Assembly (NCBI RefSeq): GCF_000143535.2
Contig: NC_037311.1
Coordinates: forward strand, 2,542,001 to 2,606,000
Origin: Botrytis cinerea B05.10
Lineage: Eukaryota > Ascomycota > Leotiomycetes > Helotiales > Sclerotiniaceae
DNA length: 64,000 bases
Direction: 5' to 3'
Shown one piece after another: positions 12,202 through 23,557 of this stretch. The stretch's first letter is position 1. Each line of letters opens with the position of its first letter. The notes under the pieces were generated by a model that saw only the letters and a program-made list of their open reading frames with translations, was not told the origin of the DNA and searched no databases. The translations under genes and the position numbers were made by a program.

Positions 12202-13335
12202 AGATTATGATGATAATGGTTATGGTTATGGCTACGGTTATTTGAAGATTATTAGATCATGAATGTTCAATGTTCATGTTGTATAATGGAGTTTTAGCTC
12301 ATAGAAAAGTTGATTTCATTCATTTAGTTAACCTTTTTGGTATCTTTTTCGAATTATATTTCGCATGATTATCTTAGTATTCTTCCATCTAACTTCAGAT
12401 GCTTTGGTGTGTGGATTTAAACTCTCAAATTTAGACATATACATGTTGACATGTGCACTCACTTCATTCACATCAATATCTAACTTACATATTTCAACCC
12501 ATCTATTCCAACTCCCCAACTCCAAGTGCAACTGCACACCACATAACCATCCCTTCAAAACCCCCACCCCTTCCTTGTCCTTATCCCTACTTTCAAGTAT
12601 TCAGTATTCAGTATCCCCCAAACCCTCCATCCATACAAACATCTTCCCACCAAAAATATCACACCCAACCTCTCCCTCCCTCCCTCCCCTCCTCAACACC
12701 CCTCCAAAAAGTTGTTAATTTGCAAACTTATAGTTTAATCATCAAACATACCCTCTATATTTCTATTCCACACATCCATCTATAATCAACTTTTTCTCCT
12801 CTCTTAGCAAAAAAAGAAAAAAGAAAGGAAAGAGAAATCAAATAATTCCATCAAACATCCACATACTCAACCTAAACACTTCCCACAACCTCAAAATCTT
12901 TTTATCTATTCAAAAACCTGAATATACTACTTTTTAAATGTGAAACAATAGTGATACTCAATCCGGGAGTAATCAATCGAGAAATAAAATAATCATTCAT
13001 TTCTAAAATTCAACATCTAATGAATAAAAACTGAAAAAGAATATCTTCAGAAAATCAAGGGTGAGGAATGAAAAACAACTATTTTCAACTATTTCCCCCC
13101 AAACAATCAAATCAACTTTTTGGATGGAGGGGAGGTAGTAAGTAAAGCTTTAGAAATTCTCAATAATTCGAAAAATCAACTTTTTAGATATGCAACAGAT
13201 GGGTTCGAGCAGAAGAGTCACGAGGTTTGGGGGTGTGGTGTGATGTGGTTGGTTCGGTAATGGTACTGCTATAGTTCATGAATGGGAGATTGTTTGGCCC
13301 GTCCAACCCGAGCCGAGGTTGAGCCTTTTAGATGG

Positions 13336-13378
13336 TTGATTGGATGGATGGATGTGGATGTGGATGTGGATAGATGTT
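13336..13378. repeat. GGAT / GGATGT microsatellite
   Basis: A run of GGAT units passes into GGATGT units over about 40 bases, followed downstream by a 10-12 base poly-T tract near 13440. It lies in non-coding sequence. Confidence 0.75.
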
Positions 13379-15764
13379 GAGAGATACAGTGAAATGAGTT
13401 TGTGCAAATAAAGTCTTTATAGCTGCTGTTGGAAGAGTTTTTTTTTTTTTGAGGAGTTGTTTGGGATATTGACATCCAAAAGTAATAATCTATGAAGGAT
13501 AGCATAGTTGTGTGTTTATTCGTTCTTCTGAAGGATTATATTATTTAAAACCTTCCAGTGCTTGTACTCATGTTTGGATGTTTCTGTGTGTGTTTGTGTT
13601 TGTGTTTTTTCTGGTGATTTGAACGAAGAAAGGTTCGTAATGAGTGGGAATTCTGGTTTGAAAATGGGAAAGAATAATTCTTTTTGGATAGGAAAAGCTT
13701 GATATCGATTGATCCATGGAATATGAAGAGGAGAAGAATTCCAAGGGAAGGAAATAAAGAATGGAGATGAAGGGTGGAAGAGTAGTTCTCTTTGCTATTT
13801 CCATGTCCTTTTATTCTTTCTTTTCACGTTCATGATTTACTATGTTGAATATATTCCTTGGCAGAGCGTAACCATATTCTTGGGTGGAGCGTTGAGAAGA
13901 GTTGCAGAGAGCGGCATTTTTCTTGAAGGGTTTATATTTTTGCTGATGCGGTCGAGGAATTTCCCAAGTACAGGATAGACCGCGGAGATAGAATTATATT
14001 TGCGGTATGGGCTTAGTGGATGATAGTCTTTCGACTAGATTCTTGCATATAGCCAAGTGGTACCATACTAGGCGAGGGCGAAGTCTACTAGTATGCATTT
14101 CGCTGTATATGAAGCTCGATCATCTTCTTCAATATTACAGGAGTGAAGAACGTCATTGCTTATCATGGCATCAATGTTCGATGGGGTTGAGAAGAAAGAT
14201 GGCTGTAAGTTGTGACGGCAGCGCATTGCGCCCACTCCTAGAAAGCTGCCTGCTCTCTTCTGTGTGGCACTTGAGACGAACAACTTTTCAGAAGCCAATA
14301 TAACAGTGAGGGTGAGTGAAGCAAGAACTACATTCCTTCCCAGACTTGCTGAATCAAAAGAGCCTTCGTCTCAAGCTATTCTCGTATTTTTATTATCTTT
14401 CTTGTGTCATTAACCTCTATGTCTTCTGAACAACACGTATACCCTTTTCCTTGTCCAGTGTGTCTCATTGGCGAAAAGATTCAGGTCAAAATGCGGCATA
14501 GGGAGACAGCATAGAAAAGTGTTTCTCCCATTCCCAGAGAAGGTGCATCGGGTCATCGCACTCAATTAGGGGGTTTCGCCTCAGCCTTTACTAGGCTTCT
14601 CGTGAAATCCACCTATGGGTCCACATCATACATTCGCTTATCATGTATGGACTTGAACATCAGCCGCGTGAAGTTGGTACTCTTTTGCAAAGGATACACT
14701 TGTAAATAGTATCTAATCTTCCCCAGTGTAGAAGTATTTCGCCCTCGGCCATTTTCTCTTCATACTATAATCAATATGATTGGCTGTTCCATAGGGGGAA
14801 AGTACTGTTTGCAGAGAGACAGACGATACTGTTCGAGCCTCGATAACGAATGGTTACCGGACAAGAGAAAAATGATCCCTATCTCTTTGAGAACTGTTCG
14901 TAGTAGTTCAACCTTTTTCCTCAACCAAATGCCACTGTTATCTTAATCTCTAACCTAGGCCAGCTCTATTTTCCATAAATTTTCCACTTCCAGAAGGTAG
15001 AAGGAGAGTAAGCTGTGGGACGAGAGTAAAAAACTGATGAAGAGTACATAATTGATATCTTGATGTTCAATTTGAGGTAAAAAAAAAGAGGAATTGCTCA
15101 ACGTCTTGGGGAATACTTTTTGGTCTTTATTCTTATGAGCCTTTAGGCAGTGTATATCTCTGGCTTCCGTTCAACTACAAGTAGACAACGAGTTCCCCTC
15201 TCGCGTTGCGGGATCTTGACCCTCGCCTCTATGAAAGAGGTATTCTCGATGGGTAAGAAGTTGACGTCATTTATTCCTTGATCACCCCCAGAATAAACAG
15301 TAAGGCTCGAATCGCAAGACAAAATTTGTTGGCATAGTCATCAGGCATGATCCAGTCCCTCCGGACCTCGGAACTGGGCTCTTTGAACTCTGCGCCTTTC
15401 AGAAGCTTTCCTGCTCGTCTTATTATTTTAGTATACATCTGTTCTTCCAAACATCCACTATCCTCTTTCAAATCCGCACCCCGATCAACTTTTAGCGTGG
15501 TCTGGTATTTTGAATATCGTGTCTTTGAAAGCTGTCTCAAAGAGAGAGTAGTGCATCAAAAGCCGCATTCTTGGCGACTCCAATCGCTGAAGTTTTTTGA
15601 AATGATGCGTAGACTTCAATTGCTGGAAATATGGTGATTCTTTTGCCGCCTCCCCACAATTCCGTTCTATAGCTCGTTTGGAATTTACATCCCAATGAAT
15701 GGAAGATTTTATTTTTTCTCCTTGATGCTCTTGGGTCCGCAATCGAGACAAAATTGTCTGCGAA

Positions 15765-16600
15765 CCTTGTTATCGTAGTACGTGTCTGGGACTCTATCTT
15801 CTGATTTCACCTTCTATATTTGTCATCATGAGTGATTAGTTCCTGTGTTGAGTGAAAGTTTCTCGATGATACAAAGGAGAAAGTAAAATTCCACCGATAG
15901 GTGACTGATATTTTTCAGCCTTTGATGATAGCTAGTAGACTGAGATAATACTCTGGTCCATACGCCAACCTTATAATCGTAGCACTTGGTGTTGAAACTA
16001 ATATAATCTAACGCCGTGTTATGCCTTTAGATTAGCGCCCCATTCTCGCGAGACAGGGAAGATTTTCGCTTAAAAATAGTTGGGTTTTCAGTATTCAAAC
16101 ATAGGTAGCCAGTATAGTTAAGAGGCTGAAATTTGCCTTTAACCGTTCTTACTGTAAATTTTATCGATTTATTGCGGAATTTAATGCCTCTGCGTGGTTC
16201 GGTTCATCAGTCAACTTCCCTGAGCTTCCAAAATAGGATAAAGATTGGTTCTCGGTGAGGAGCTACCAGTTGATATATCATTGACAATTTTGGACATTCG
16301 GTGATAGCTAGAGTCGTGTGAAGTCTCCAATCTAGGTTAAGACCTTATAGTTGTAGCGATTACCTGTTATCTCCTGAAGTTGATGCCGGCATTTCGGTTC
16401 ACTTCATGCGAGAACGGACAGTAACTTTATGTGTCTGCAGCTAATGACGAATATAATGCTCGGACTCAAGGGAGATGTCCAATAAGTAGTCAAGAGGGCT
16501 TTAAAGTCCCCGCGGATTACCAAAAGCAAGTAAAAGGGCCCAACCATCGGCGATTCTTGTTATCATAGTAATTATCGGCTATCAAATTGATCTAATGGCG
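15765..16600. repeat. Degenerate ~200-bp direct repeats, first block
   Basis: A short core of the form C-TTAT-A/C-R-T-Y-GTAG recurs near 15767, 15969, 16345 and 16557, with a weaker copy near 16157. The spacing is 187-213 bases, and similar flanking words recur (for example GTGATAGCTAG/TGATAGCTAG upstream of two copies). The copies have diverged too far to have a meaningful consensus by eye. They are probably the left part of the array that continues to 18.9 kb. Confidence 0.4.
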
Positions 16601-17449
16601 TCATACGGGTCCAAGACGATTATAGAATGAGTCGCTTGCCAATGTACTCGATGTTTACAATCAATCTGATATATCGGAACAGAGAAGAAGGCTTATGGTG
16701 CCAAGTAGTTGTTACTTTCCAGTTGTCTGTGACATTTAGAGGTATGAATGAGTGCAATCACACCGCCTGAGCCCACTTTATGTGTGTATTTGTATATGAT
16801 CCACCTAATATATTATCATGCATTGAACTCAGTCTAATTTGAGAGCCAATGGTATGCTCCTTCCTGTGTCTATGAGTCCAAGATAAAACCTGCCTATCGA
16901 AAGAGCGAGCGTGACTTTGTAGAAATAGTTGATAAAATCGGTGGGTCAATGACGGTAGGAGTCGAGAGAGAGAACCAACTACTTCTGCGGTATTTATTGC
17001 CAGTTAGACTTGTCTGCCAGTTACCACATATAATACGCCTTTGATGGTCGAGTTAACGTCGAGAGTATTTCCGGTCTTACAACAAAGGTGTGATGCAAGA
17101 AATTCCTTCTGCAGATCTTATCTTGAGCTCTAAACTTATGCTCTCCATCTAGTCTAATACTGCTACGCTGGTCGACTGGATATAAAAACTGGCAATGAGC
17201 CAATATATTCGTGAGGTAATGATGTCGACGGTCTGCTGAAAATTATCGAAGAACAAGAGTGTTTCGTGAATGTGTAGGTTTTGATTTTCGGGCTTTGGCG
17301 TCTCTTGGATGCTTAGAAACTAAATGTTGAGTAAGTCTTTTCGTGGAGCTTATTGTGACTTATGAATCCCGTTTTATACTTCATCTAGTGTCGTTTCTTG
17401 TTTAAAAATGCGGCGAGGAGTGGCATTGAGCCTCTACAGCCACGAATTT

Positions 17450-18800
17450 ATCCTGATGGTCGACTGTTAAAGTGGAGAGACCATGTGGTTTTTCGTGTGT
17501 AAGTGATCTGTGTTATTTGGTCCTCGATGATGTTCAAAACGGAAAGTAAGGGGCCGATCCATAGAGATTTTCGCGGACTTCATCTTGATTTGCATCCCTT
17601 CTCCACCTTATATAACGTTGATCCTCCGTATTCAAACTATATCTAGAGTTGATGATGAGCTCTTGCCTCAGACCGTGAACCATGTATGTCGATGAACTGT
17701 GGAAGAGGGAAAGGAGTCCTGTAGTGGGTAAGAAGTCAGTATTCTTCGGTCGTCTTCAACGCTCGGAAGCAAAGAGAGAGATCCTAACCTTCTATGGAGC
17801 TTCTTTGAGTTGTAAGTCCTATATCCCGCCTTGTTTATTATTGTTTCATGTGCCGATTTACCGCGAGAACTAACAGTGAGGTCTTTGCTTGCGAATAAGA
17901 AGTGATTGTCAGCTGCCGAAGAGGTTCTTTGGTTGGTAAGCAGTCAACATGCGCAAGTTCCTGGCAGCACTTGGAAGAAAATAGAGCTTACCGTGATTTT
18001 AACACCTGCCCTTCCCCGCACTCGATATTGGCGCTATTCAAGAGCTATCGCCAGACCTCGAAAGAAGCTTCTTCACCTGCATATTGGGATGATTGTCAGT
18101 TTTCGAAGAGAGAAATGGGGTTTTGAATCGGTAAGTAGTATCTTCAAGTCTCCGACGACGAACAAAGACAGAACGAAGCAACCGCCCCTCCACGAATCCT
18201 ATTGTGAGTTGCAAGTTCCTGCCTCACGCCCGCTCAATTTAGTATTTGTGACTTCGCTTCAGGTTATTGTGTAAATTGACAGTGTTGAGATTGAGCTCTG
18301 CGGTTCGAACTTGATGGCCGGTTTTGAGAAACGGAGCAGGAGAAAGATGGCATCTCCAGTGGGTAAGTAGTCAGTATTCTTTGGTCTTCAACAATCATAA
18401 GAAACGCAAGGCACAAGGGGAAGTACTCACATAATCCGTTTTACATAGTAAGTACTTCATTTTCCCTGGCCTTTTGCTCCTGGTCTCTGAATTTCGTTGA
18501 TGGCGAGGTCCTTTACCTGTTTTTGGAGGTGCTCGTAATAACTGGTAGAGGCCCATGTGGGTTAAGGGCTGATCAACGACTGATATTAGGACGTTCGAGG
18601 TGACAGTGTCAGAGGTGGAGAAGGACCGAATCTTTCTGCTGGAAGAGTTACTAGGTAAGTATCTGCCAGCCTTCTGCTGTATCACCCTTTTGATCTAGAT
18701 TACCATGGGGATTGCAGCGATTCTCTGCAACTACAATGTAATCAGATAACGGCTAGTGAAACCGGAGGACATGTTCTCATCTCCAAGCGGGTAGTATCCT
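17450..18800 (+). repeat. Degenerate ~200-bp direct repeats carrying GGTAAGTAGT cores
   Basis: The core G/GTAAG-N-AGT recurs at about 17499, 17727, 17935, 18130, 18362 and 18654, spaced 195-292 bases. In the best pair (17727 and 18362) the core extends to GTCAGTATTCTTYGGTC followed by TCTTCAAC. Upstream of most copies there is a purine-rich block of the type GTCAG...GAAGAGG...GAAA. Each core equals a consensus fungal 5' splice site in the plus orientation, so the array presents serial potential donors. No continuous protein could be assembled from the intervening segments. It may be a decayed repeat family or a non-coding multi-intron transcript. Confidence 0.5.
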
Positions 18801-19472
18801 TCGAGTATCGGTGGTGGGTCTGTCACTGAATGGGCGGATCGTGTCATCGTAGGTTTCTGCTGCTCCCTGGATTTGAAGCTATTCTGCGAGTCTAAATTGA
18901 TAAGGACCGGAATTGAATCTGTCTTCTAGTGGTATATAATGGCACAAATTTGGTGTTGTAGAGAAAGCACTTCCAAAATAAAGAAAATAACTGACCTTCT
19001 GTGGGTCGTAGGGAAGATTTGAAGGAATACGAGGATTCCGATTGCCTCTTAGATCCCATTACAATGAGCTGTCGAACTTCCTTTGTATTGACATCAGTTT
19101 TTTTAAGTTTAGATCAACGAGATCGGTTGAGATTCTAATACCAGTAACACGGAATACTCAGAAGCTAGTCATACACAGGAAACATCATTTAGTTGCTCGG
19201 CAGTACCATATTTGAGCTTCAGCAGCGACAGGACAGGATATGGAAGACGGAACTCAACCTAGGCTCTTAACTTTTTGACATGGTTGCATACTACTCTCTT
19301 GATTTGGATGCCTGCTCGCGGATATTGAGATTAGCTTGGAGGTAATGGTGGAATCAAAAATCTGGGTAATATCAAAACAAGGACTTATCCAAGCAAGGTA
19401 AAAGACTAATGGCACATGAAAGGATTCAAAGACTTTCTCCAGAATAATCTGATACTGCTAAGTGAGACCAGA

Positions 19473-19504
19473 CAGGTATATCAGGTATATCAGGTATGTC
19501 AGGT
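19473..19504. repeat. Short tandem repeat, 9-bp CAGGTATAT unit
   Basis: Three copies of CAGGTATAT/CAGGTATGT and a partial fourth in direct orientation. It lies in non-coding sequence. Confidence 0.8.
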
Positions 19505-19873
19505 TGAAAACCTGTTAGAACAAGACAACAAAGGAGGTTGAAAGGCAGGTCTACCCAAATTATATTACTGTAGAATATCTGATTAAGCTGATAGTACCAC
19601 TGATGAATGTGAAAGCCTAAGAGCCCCAAGAAAGGCATATGTTGCAAAATATACAGAGGCCAGCTTCTAAATACCAGTCCTTCACAGTCCCCAGGCCATG
19701 GAAGTAGCAACGCCGAGACAGACCCTCGAGGGTATCTAGCTACCTAAAACCCTTTTAGGTTAAGTTTAATTCTTAGTGCAACTAATCTCACACAAACCTT
19801 CCCATTTTATTTAATTCAAATTCTCTTTCCTGCTCAACTTCAAAATCCACTTCTCTTTTCTTTCACACCAACC

Positions 19874-20369
19874 ATGTACAACAATCAACACCAGCACATC
19901 AACGCCAACCTATCAAAACCAAAGGTACGTAAGTCATTTCTTATTATATTATTCTTCTCATTCTTTTGCTACTATCTGATTCAATTGAAGCTTTAAGCTT
20001 CTTCTGATTGATGATGGCACGATCTGGATGTCCTTGACCAGCAAGACCGCTTTACTCAAAGTTCAAACACTTCAAAGCTAATCAACAACAAAATGTACTA
20101 ATACTTAATGAAGTGTAGTAAGAATACTCTGATAGTACACATTCAGCTTTATAGATTGATCTAATACCAATTGCAGTAACATTGCGCGCATTGGAGCGTC
20201 GAGATGGCTCCACCGGCCGTAAGTTTTACTTCCTCATCTACCTCTTGCCTTACACTTACGCTAACCACGTTGCACAGTGGTTCAAGTGAGTAAAAAAACC
20301 GTCTCTATGATTATTACACTCGACATTGTTACACGGAAGAGTCTACCAGCTGCTACTTTATTGTTGTAG
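19874..20369 (+). CDS. Possible micro-exon gene for a 62-residue protein
   Basis: An ATG in good context (ACCATG, after a CT-rich leader) opens 19874..19928. A GTAAGT donor, a CTAAT branch and a TTGCAG acceptor lead to 20177..20218. A second GTAAGT donor with a perfect GCTAAC branch and CACAG acceptor leads to 20278..20369. Phases match at both junctions and give 62 residues. Exon 1 is Asn/His/Gln-rich and exon 2 is basic (L-R-A-L-E-R-R-D-G). A GTGAGT immediately after 20285 could also end the third exon at 8 bases, which would imply further exons that I could not find. No family was recognised. The run of canonical splice signals is the only argument that this is a real gene. Confidence 0.35.
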
Positions 20370-22441
20370 ATATACATTTCGTTGGGATAACTGCATGTTG
20401 GAGTCTATGCTAGCGCATAAAGATGACATCAATTAACACGGTCTTGACCAGCGTCTGACTACGTAAATTGGCGTCTGGGCTTGTAATCAGTTATTTTAAG
20501 CACAATATAAATACATATGTGCAGAGAAGAGTCTGTCCTTCGTCACAATGCCATGCATTTGGCCATGTAAAATTTACTCTTCGCTTTGGGTCAGTCACCT
20601 CAAATCGAAAGTACAGTTATGTGCACAGAGAAGTTTATACCTTACACTATCATAACATAGAAGGCGAACATCGCAAGCAATGGAGTACCTTGCCAAAGTC
20701 AGGTGGATTTCATTCACTGAAGCAGTCTCTTCGTTGAAATTGTCATTCACCTCTTTGGGGAGATGTAAACCTCATCGGCATTTGCCCTAACTCACCGCCA
20801 CGATGTAAATATTCACCATTGAGCTTTGCCACGGCCCATAGCAAGCGCTTTTATTTCAAAGACCTGTGTGCAAGATCCTGATTGGTGCTCCATAAATTCA
20901 AACCTCTCGCTCATAAAGCGATCACAAACAAGGCAACGGCAACATATCTCTACTTTCCTGACCTTTAATAATCAACCTCTTCTTACTTTGCTGCTGGCTC
21001 TTTCTGCTCTACTCGTGTGACAGAAGATTGCCATCAAGATATTTCTTCCCGCTCGATACCATTCTTCGTCACTATTTATTGCCACTGCCAAACGATACCG
21101 GTCGTCCATGTTTATCCTTCATGCGAGAAAGTATCTGAGATAGAGCCTTCCCATTTTCGCACAGCTTCTTGTCCATTCCTCTTTCTACGAATTCCTGCCA
21201 TCGATTCCTCCCGTCTCACACAGAGTTCAGTCAACATTACCTACTGCCACACATAATACGAGGAGCATGCTGTCAATTTATCTTACTCGCACAAGAGAGT
21301 TATAGTCGTAGCTTGACATACGTCACAATACGATCACCATCGATGTCGAAGAAAGAACCCATCTACAACCTCCTTTTTACCTTTTACTGCCGCGAAAGAT
21401 CAATCCTTTTACGCACGGCGAGCGATTCGATAATAATATAAATAACGGCTTTTTCCACCATTCCTTTCCCTCATTGTTTTAACTTAAAGACAACGCTCTC
21501 CTAGACCACGATACTTCGCCTTGATTATAAGCTCTTCCGTTTGCGCATTAAACGCAAGAAATCCTCAAAGCTTTCAACATTTTACAATCAGGTCAAGTCC
21601 AGCGTGTCTTCACAAGTTATTTCACGTGGACAGTTGTTGAGACGACGCCAAGCTTCTCGTTGATCAGGGTTTCGCTCATCTTTACCTCAATTACAATAAA
21701 AATCCTTCGCAGTGACCCACTCCTATCATATCACACCATCTTCAGAGAACATTCAACTATAGTTGTTTAATATTGGCCATTTCATCAACAGCTGCGACGT
21801 CTATTCTCCACTTCAAGACCTCAAAGAGCCCCTGGAATTACCGAATATCTGCAAACTCGTTTAGCTCCTTAAGTTTCGCTCCTTCCTACTTGATATACAT
21901 ACTAGTGTCTTTATTCTCAGACAGCTGCCTCGTACGATCTTAAAATTATTCCATCTGAATTTACCAACCTCCTCTCCGTCTTCAATTTGTTGATTTCTAA
22001 CCTTGAATCATATCGGCCATCTCTATTCTCTTTAAATCCATACACGGTTTATATGTTGCAATAAATGTAACTTGCATCAAGGCTCATATCTGTTGAGAAT
22101 ATTCACTGAAAACCTCTTTCCATCAGCAACCGCTGTCGTTTATCTGATCCATAAAACTCCATCTCCCCAGTAGGGAGCAAGCAAGATATTGATCTTACAA
22201 CAAGCTTCGTTTCTTCACATACTTCTCATAGCTTTTCAATTCAGATCTCTTACGATTGCGAATCGGGTATTCTTGTTCATTTTCCCAATATTTCATCTCT
22301 CTAAAGACCCTACCATCTCCGGATTTGTCAGTTTTCCATTTGTTTCTTAAGACATACACTTCTTTTCTATTATTCTGATATCGAAGATTCCATGCTAACA
22401 GGTCCTACAGATCTCCGAAGATCATAATATCTTTTGAAAAA
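20370..22441 (+). promoter_or_regulatory. Long pyrimidine-rich leader/promoter region
   Basis: About 2 kb of strongly C/T-biased plus strand with many short upstream open frames and no domain-bearing frame. It ends at a GTGAGT donor at 22442 that pairs with the TACTAAC...ATCCAG acceptor at 22584, just upstream of the next coding start. It therefore looks like the promoter plus 5' untranslated region of that gene. The C/T-rich stretch is typical of strongly transcribed fungal leaders. Transcript limits cannot be seen from sequence. Confidence 0.4.
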
Positions 22442-22584
22442 GTGAGTAAATTTCCCCCAGTCAATAGCCCGGATATCCCACCCTCCACATGTTCCAACTT
22501 TCCATTCTCTTCACAATTTACTAAGAAAAATCGAGGACTAATTCATTTGTCTTTTAAATTTGCCAAATCAATACTAACTTATCC
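22442..22584 (+). other. Intron in the 5' untranslated leader
   Basis: GTGAGT donor at 22442, a perfect TACTAAC branch sequence near 22571 and a CCAG acceptor ending at 22584, only 11 bases before the ATG at 22596. The arrangement decides the start of the downstream gene. Confidence 0.55.
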
Positions 22585-22595
22585 AGAAGAAGAAA

Positions 22596-23557
22596 ATGGA
22601 GGCCATTACCGAGGAGACGGCCGTTTTCCGCCAGGCAACGCAAATTTACCTGGCGGAAAACCGCGCTGAAATGGAATCATTAATCCACGAAAGCACCGAC
22701 CGGCTCATGGAGCAAACACGGGTCCCGGCCCAGGAGGCCCATAGCTGGCAGACAAGAACTGTTGAGCTCCAAACAGAGTTCATGGTTAGTCATTCTTCCA
22801 GATTTTACTCCCCACTGAGATTTTTGTCGTTTGAGTTGATTTAAAACATGGAAACTTCACATTTGGCAGTTTGCTCTGATAAATTCATTCAATGTTGAAT
22901 GAAAGCATTGGGACTTCTGAGGTACACATGCTGACCTGCATAGGAACTTTTGAAACAATATTTGGAAGCGGGAGGCACCGTCCTCGCCGCACCAATATAC
23001 CGCGCAGACGCCCGTAAGCTCACAAACTCTTTGTTGGACATTGGAGGCTTCATGCTAATAATATCTAGTAAGGGTCGGCGGACGACCGGCAATACGCCCT
23101 TCGAGGGTTCATATCTTCACGGAGTTCAAGAAGCGATATGTACCTGGCAGTGTGCCACTTCATCTCCAGCATCTTCTGGAACATAGATCCAATGGACTAT
23201 GGATCCAAGCTTTGGCTATACAGAACCAAGATGGGGACATGATCCAATGTAAGTAGTTTTTTTATGTCACCATTCACATGAAGCGATACGTTTATGAAGA
23301 GTACAAATGACTGACCCAACCGTTTAGTGAAAAGAATAACAGATGAATCAACACCCCAAGGGGAAGACTTAACTGTCTGGAAGTGGTTGTTCTGTGAGCT
23401 TGGAGAAGGCGAGGATTTGAACACCTTAGTGACGGAAAAGGAGAGGTGGGGATGGGGTGGAAAGTTCACGTGGGGTACGCCTTTGGAGAGAGGAGAGCAA
23501 TGGGGACATGGGCAGGTACTTGGTGGAGATGATGAGAATATTGTGATATTGACTTAG
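22596..23557 (+). CDS. Unrecognised four-exon protein, 222 aa
   Basis: Exons 22596..22784, 22944..23013, 23069..23248 and 23328..23557 join in phase. The 55-base second intron (GTAAGC donor, CTAAT branch, TCTAG acceptor) is essential because it moves translation into the frame that stays open and protein-like downstream. Residues 1-75 are acidic and helix-forming, with heptad-like spacing (possible coiled coil). The middle is basic, and residues ~145-222 are rich in Trp, Gly and Glu (W-K-W-L-F, W-G-W-G-G-K-F). I do not recognise the family. Length, clean phase matches and amino-acid composition support a real gene. No signal peptide or membrane segment is evident. Nothing in the neighbourhood suggests a role. 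Confidence 0.65.

Larger units (their letters stand above)
12202..19873. other. Long gene-poor region
   Basis: About 7.7 kb with no open frame that carries a domain or a believable exon chain. The first ~700 bases after the GH16 gene are C/T- and A-rich low-complexity sequence. Around 13.3-13.4 kb lie a GGATGT microsatellite and a poly-T tract. From about 15.7 to 18.9 kb the sequence is built from strongly diverged repeats about 200 bases long (separate entries). No transposase, reverse transcriptase or integrase could be recognised, so if this is a relic of mobile DNA it is heavily decayed. Confidence 0.55.

Noticed and set aside
12202..19873. Possible transposable element in the gene-poor region
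   Set aside because: No transposase, reverse transcriptase, integrase, terminal inverted repeats or long direct repeats could be recognised; only diverged ~200-bp repeats are seen.
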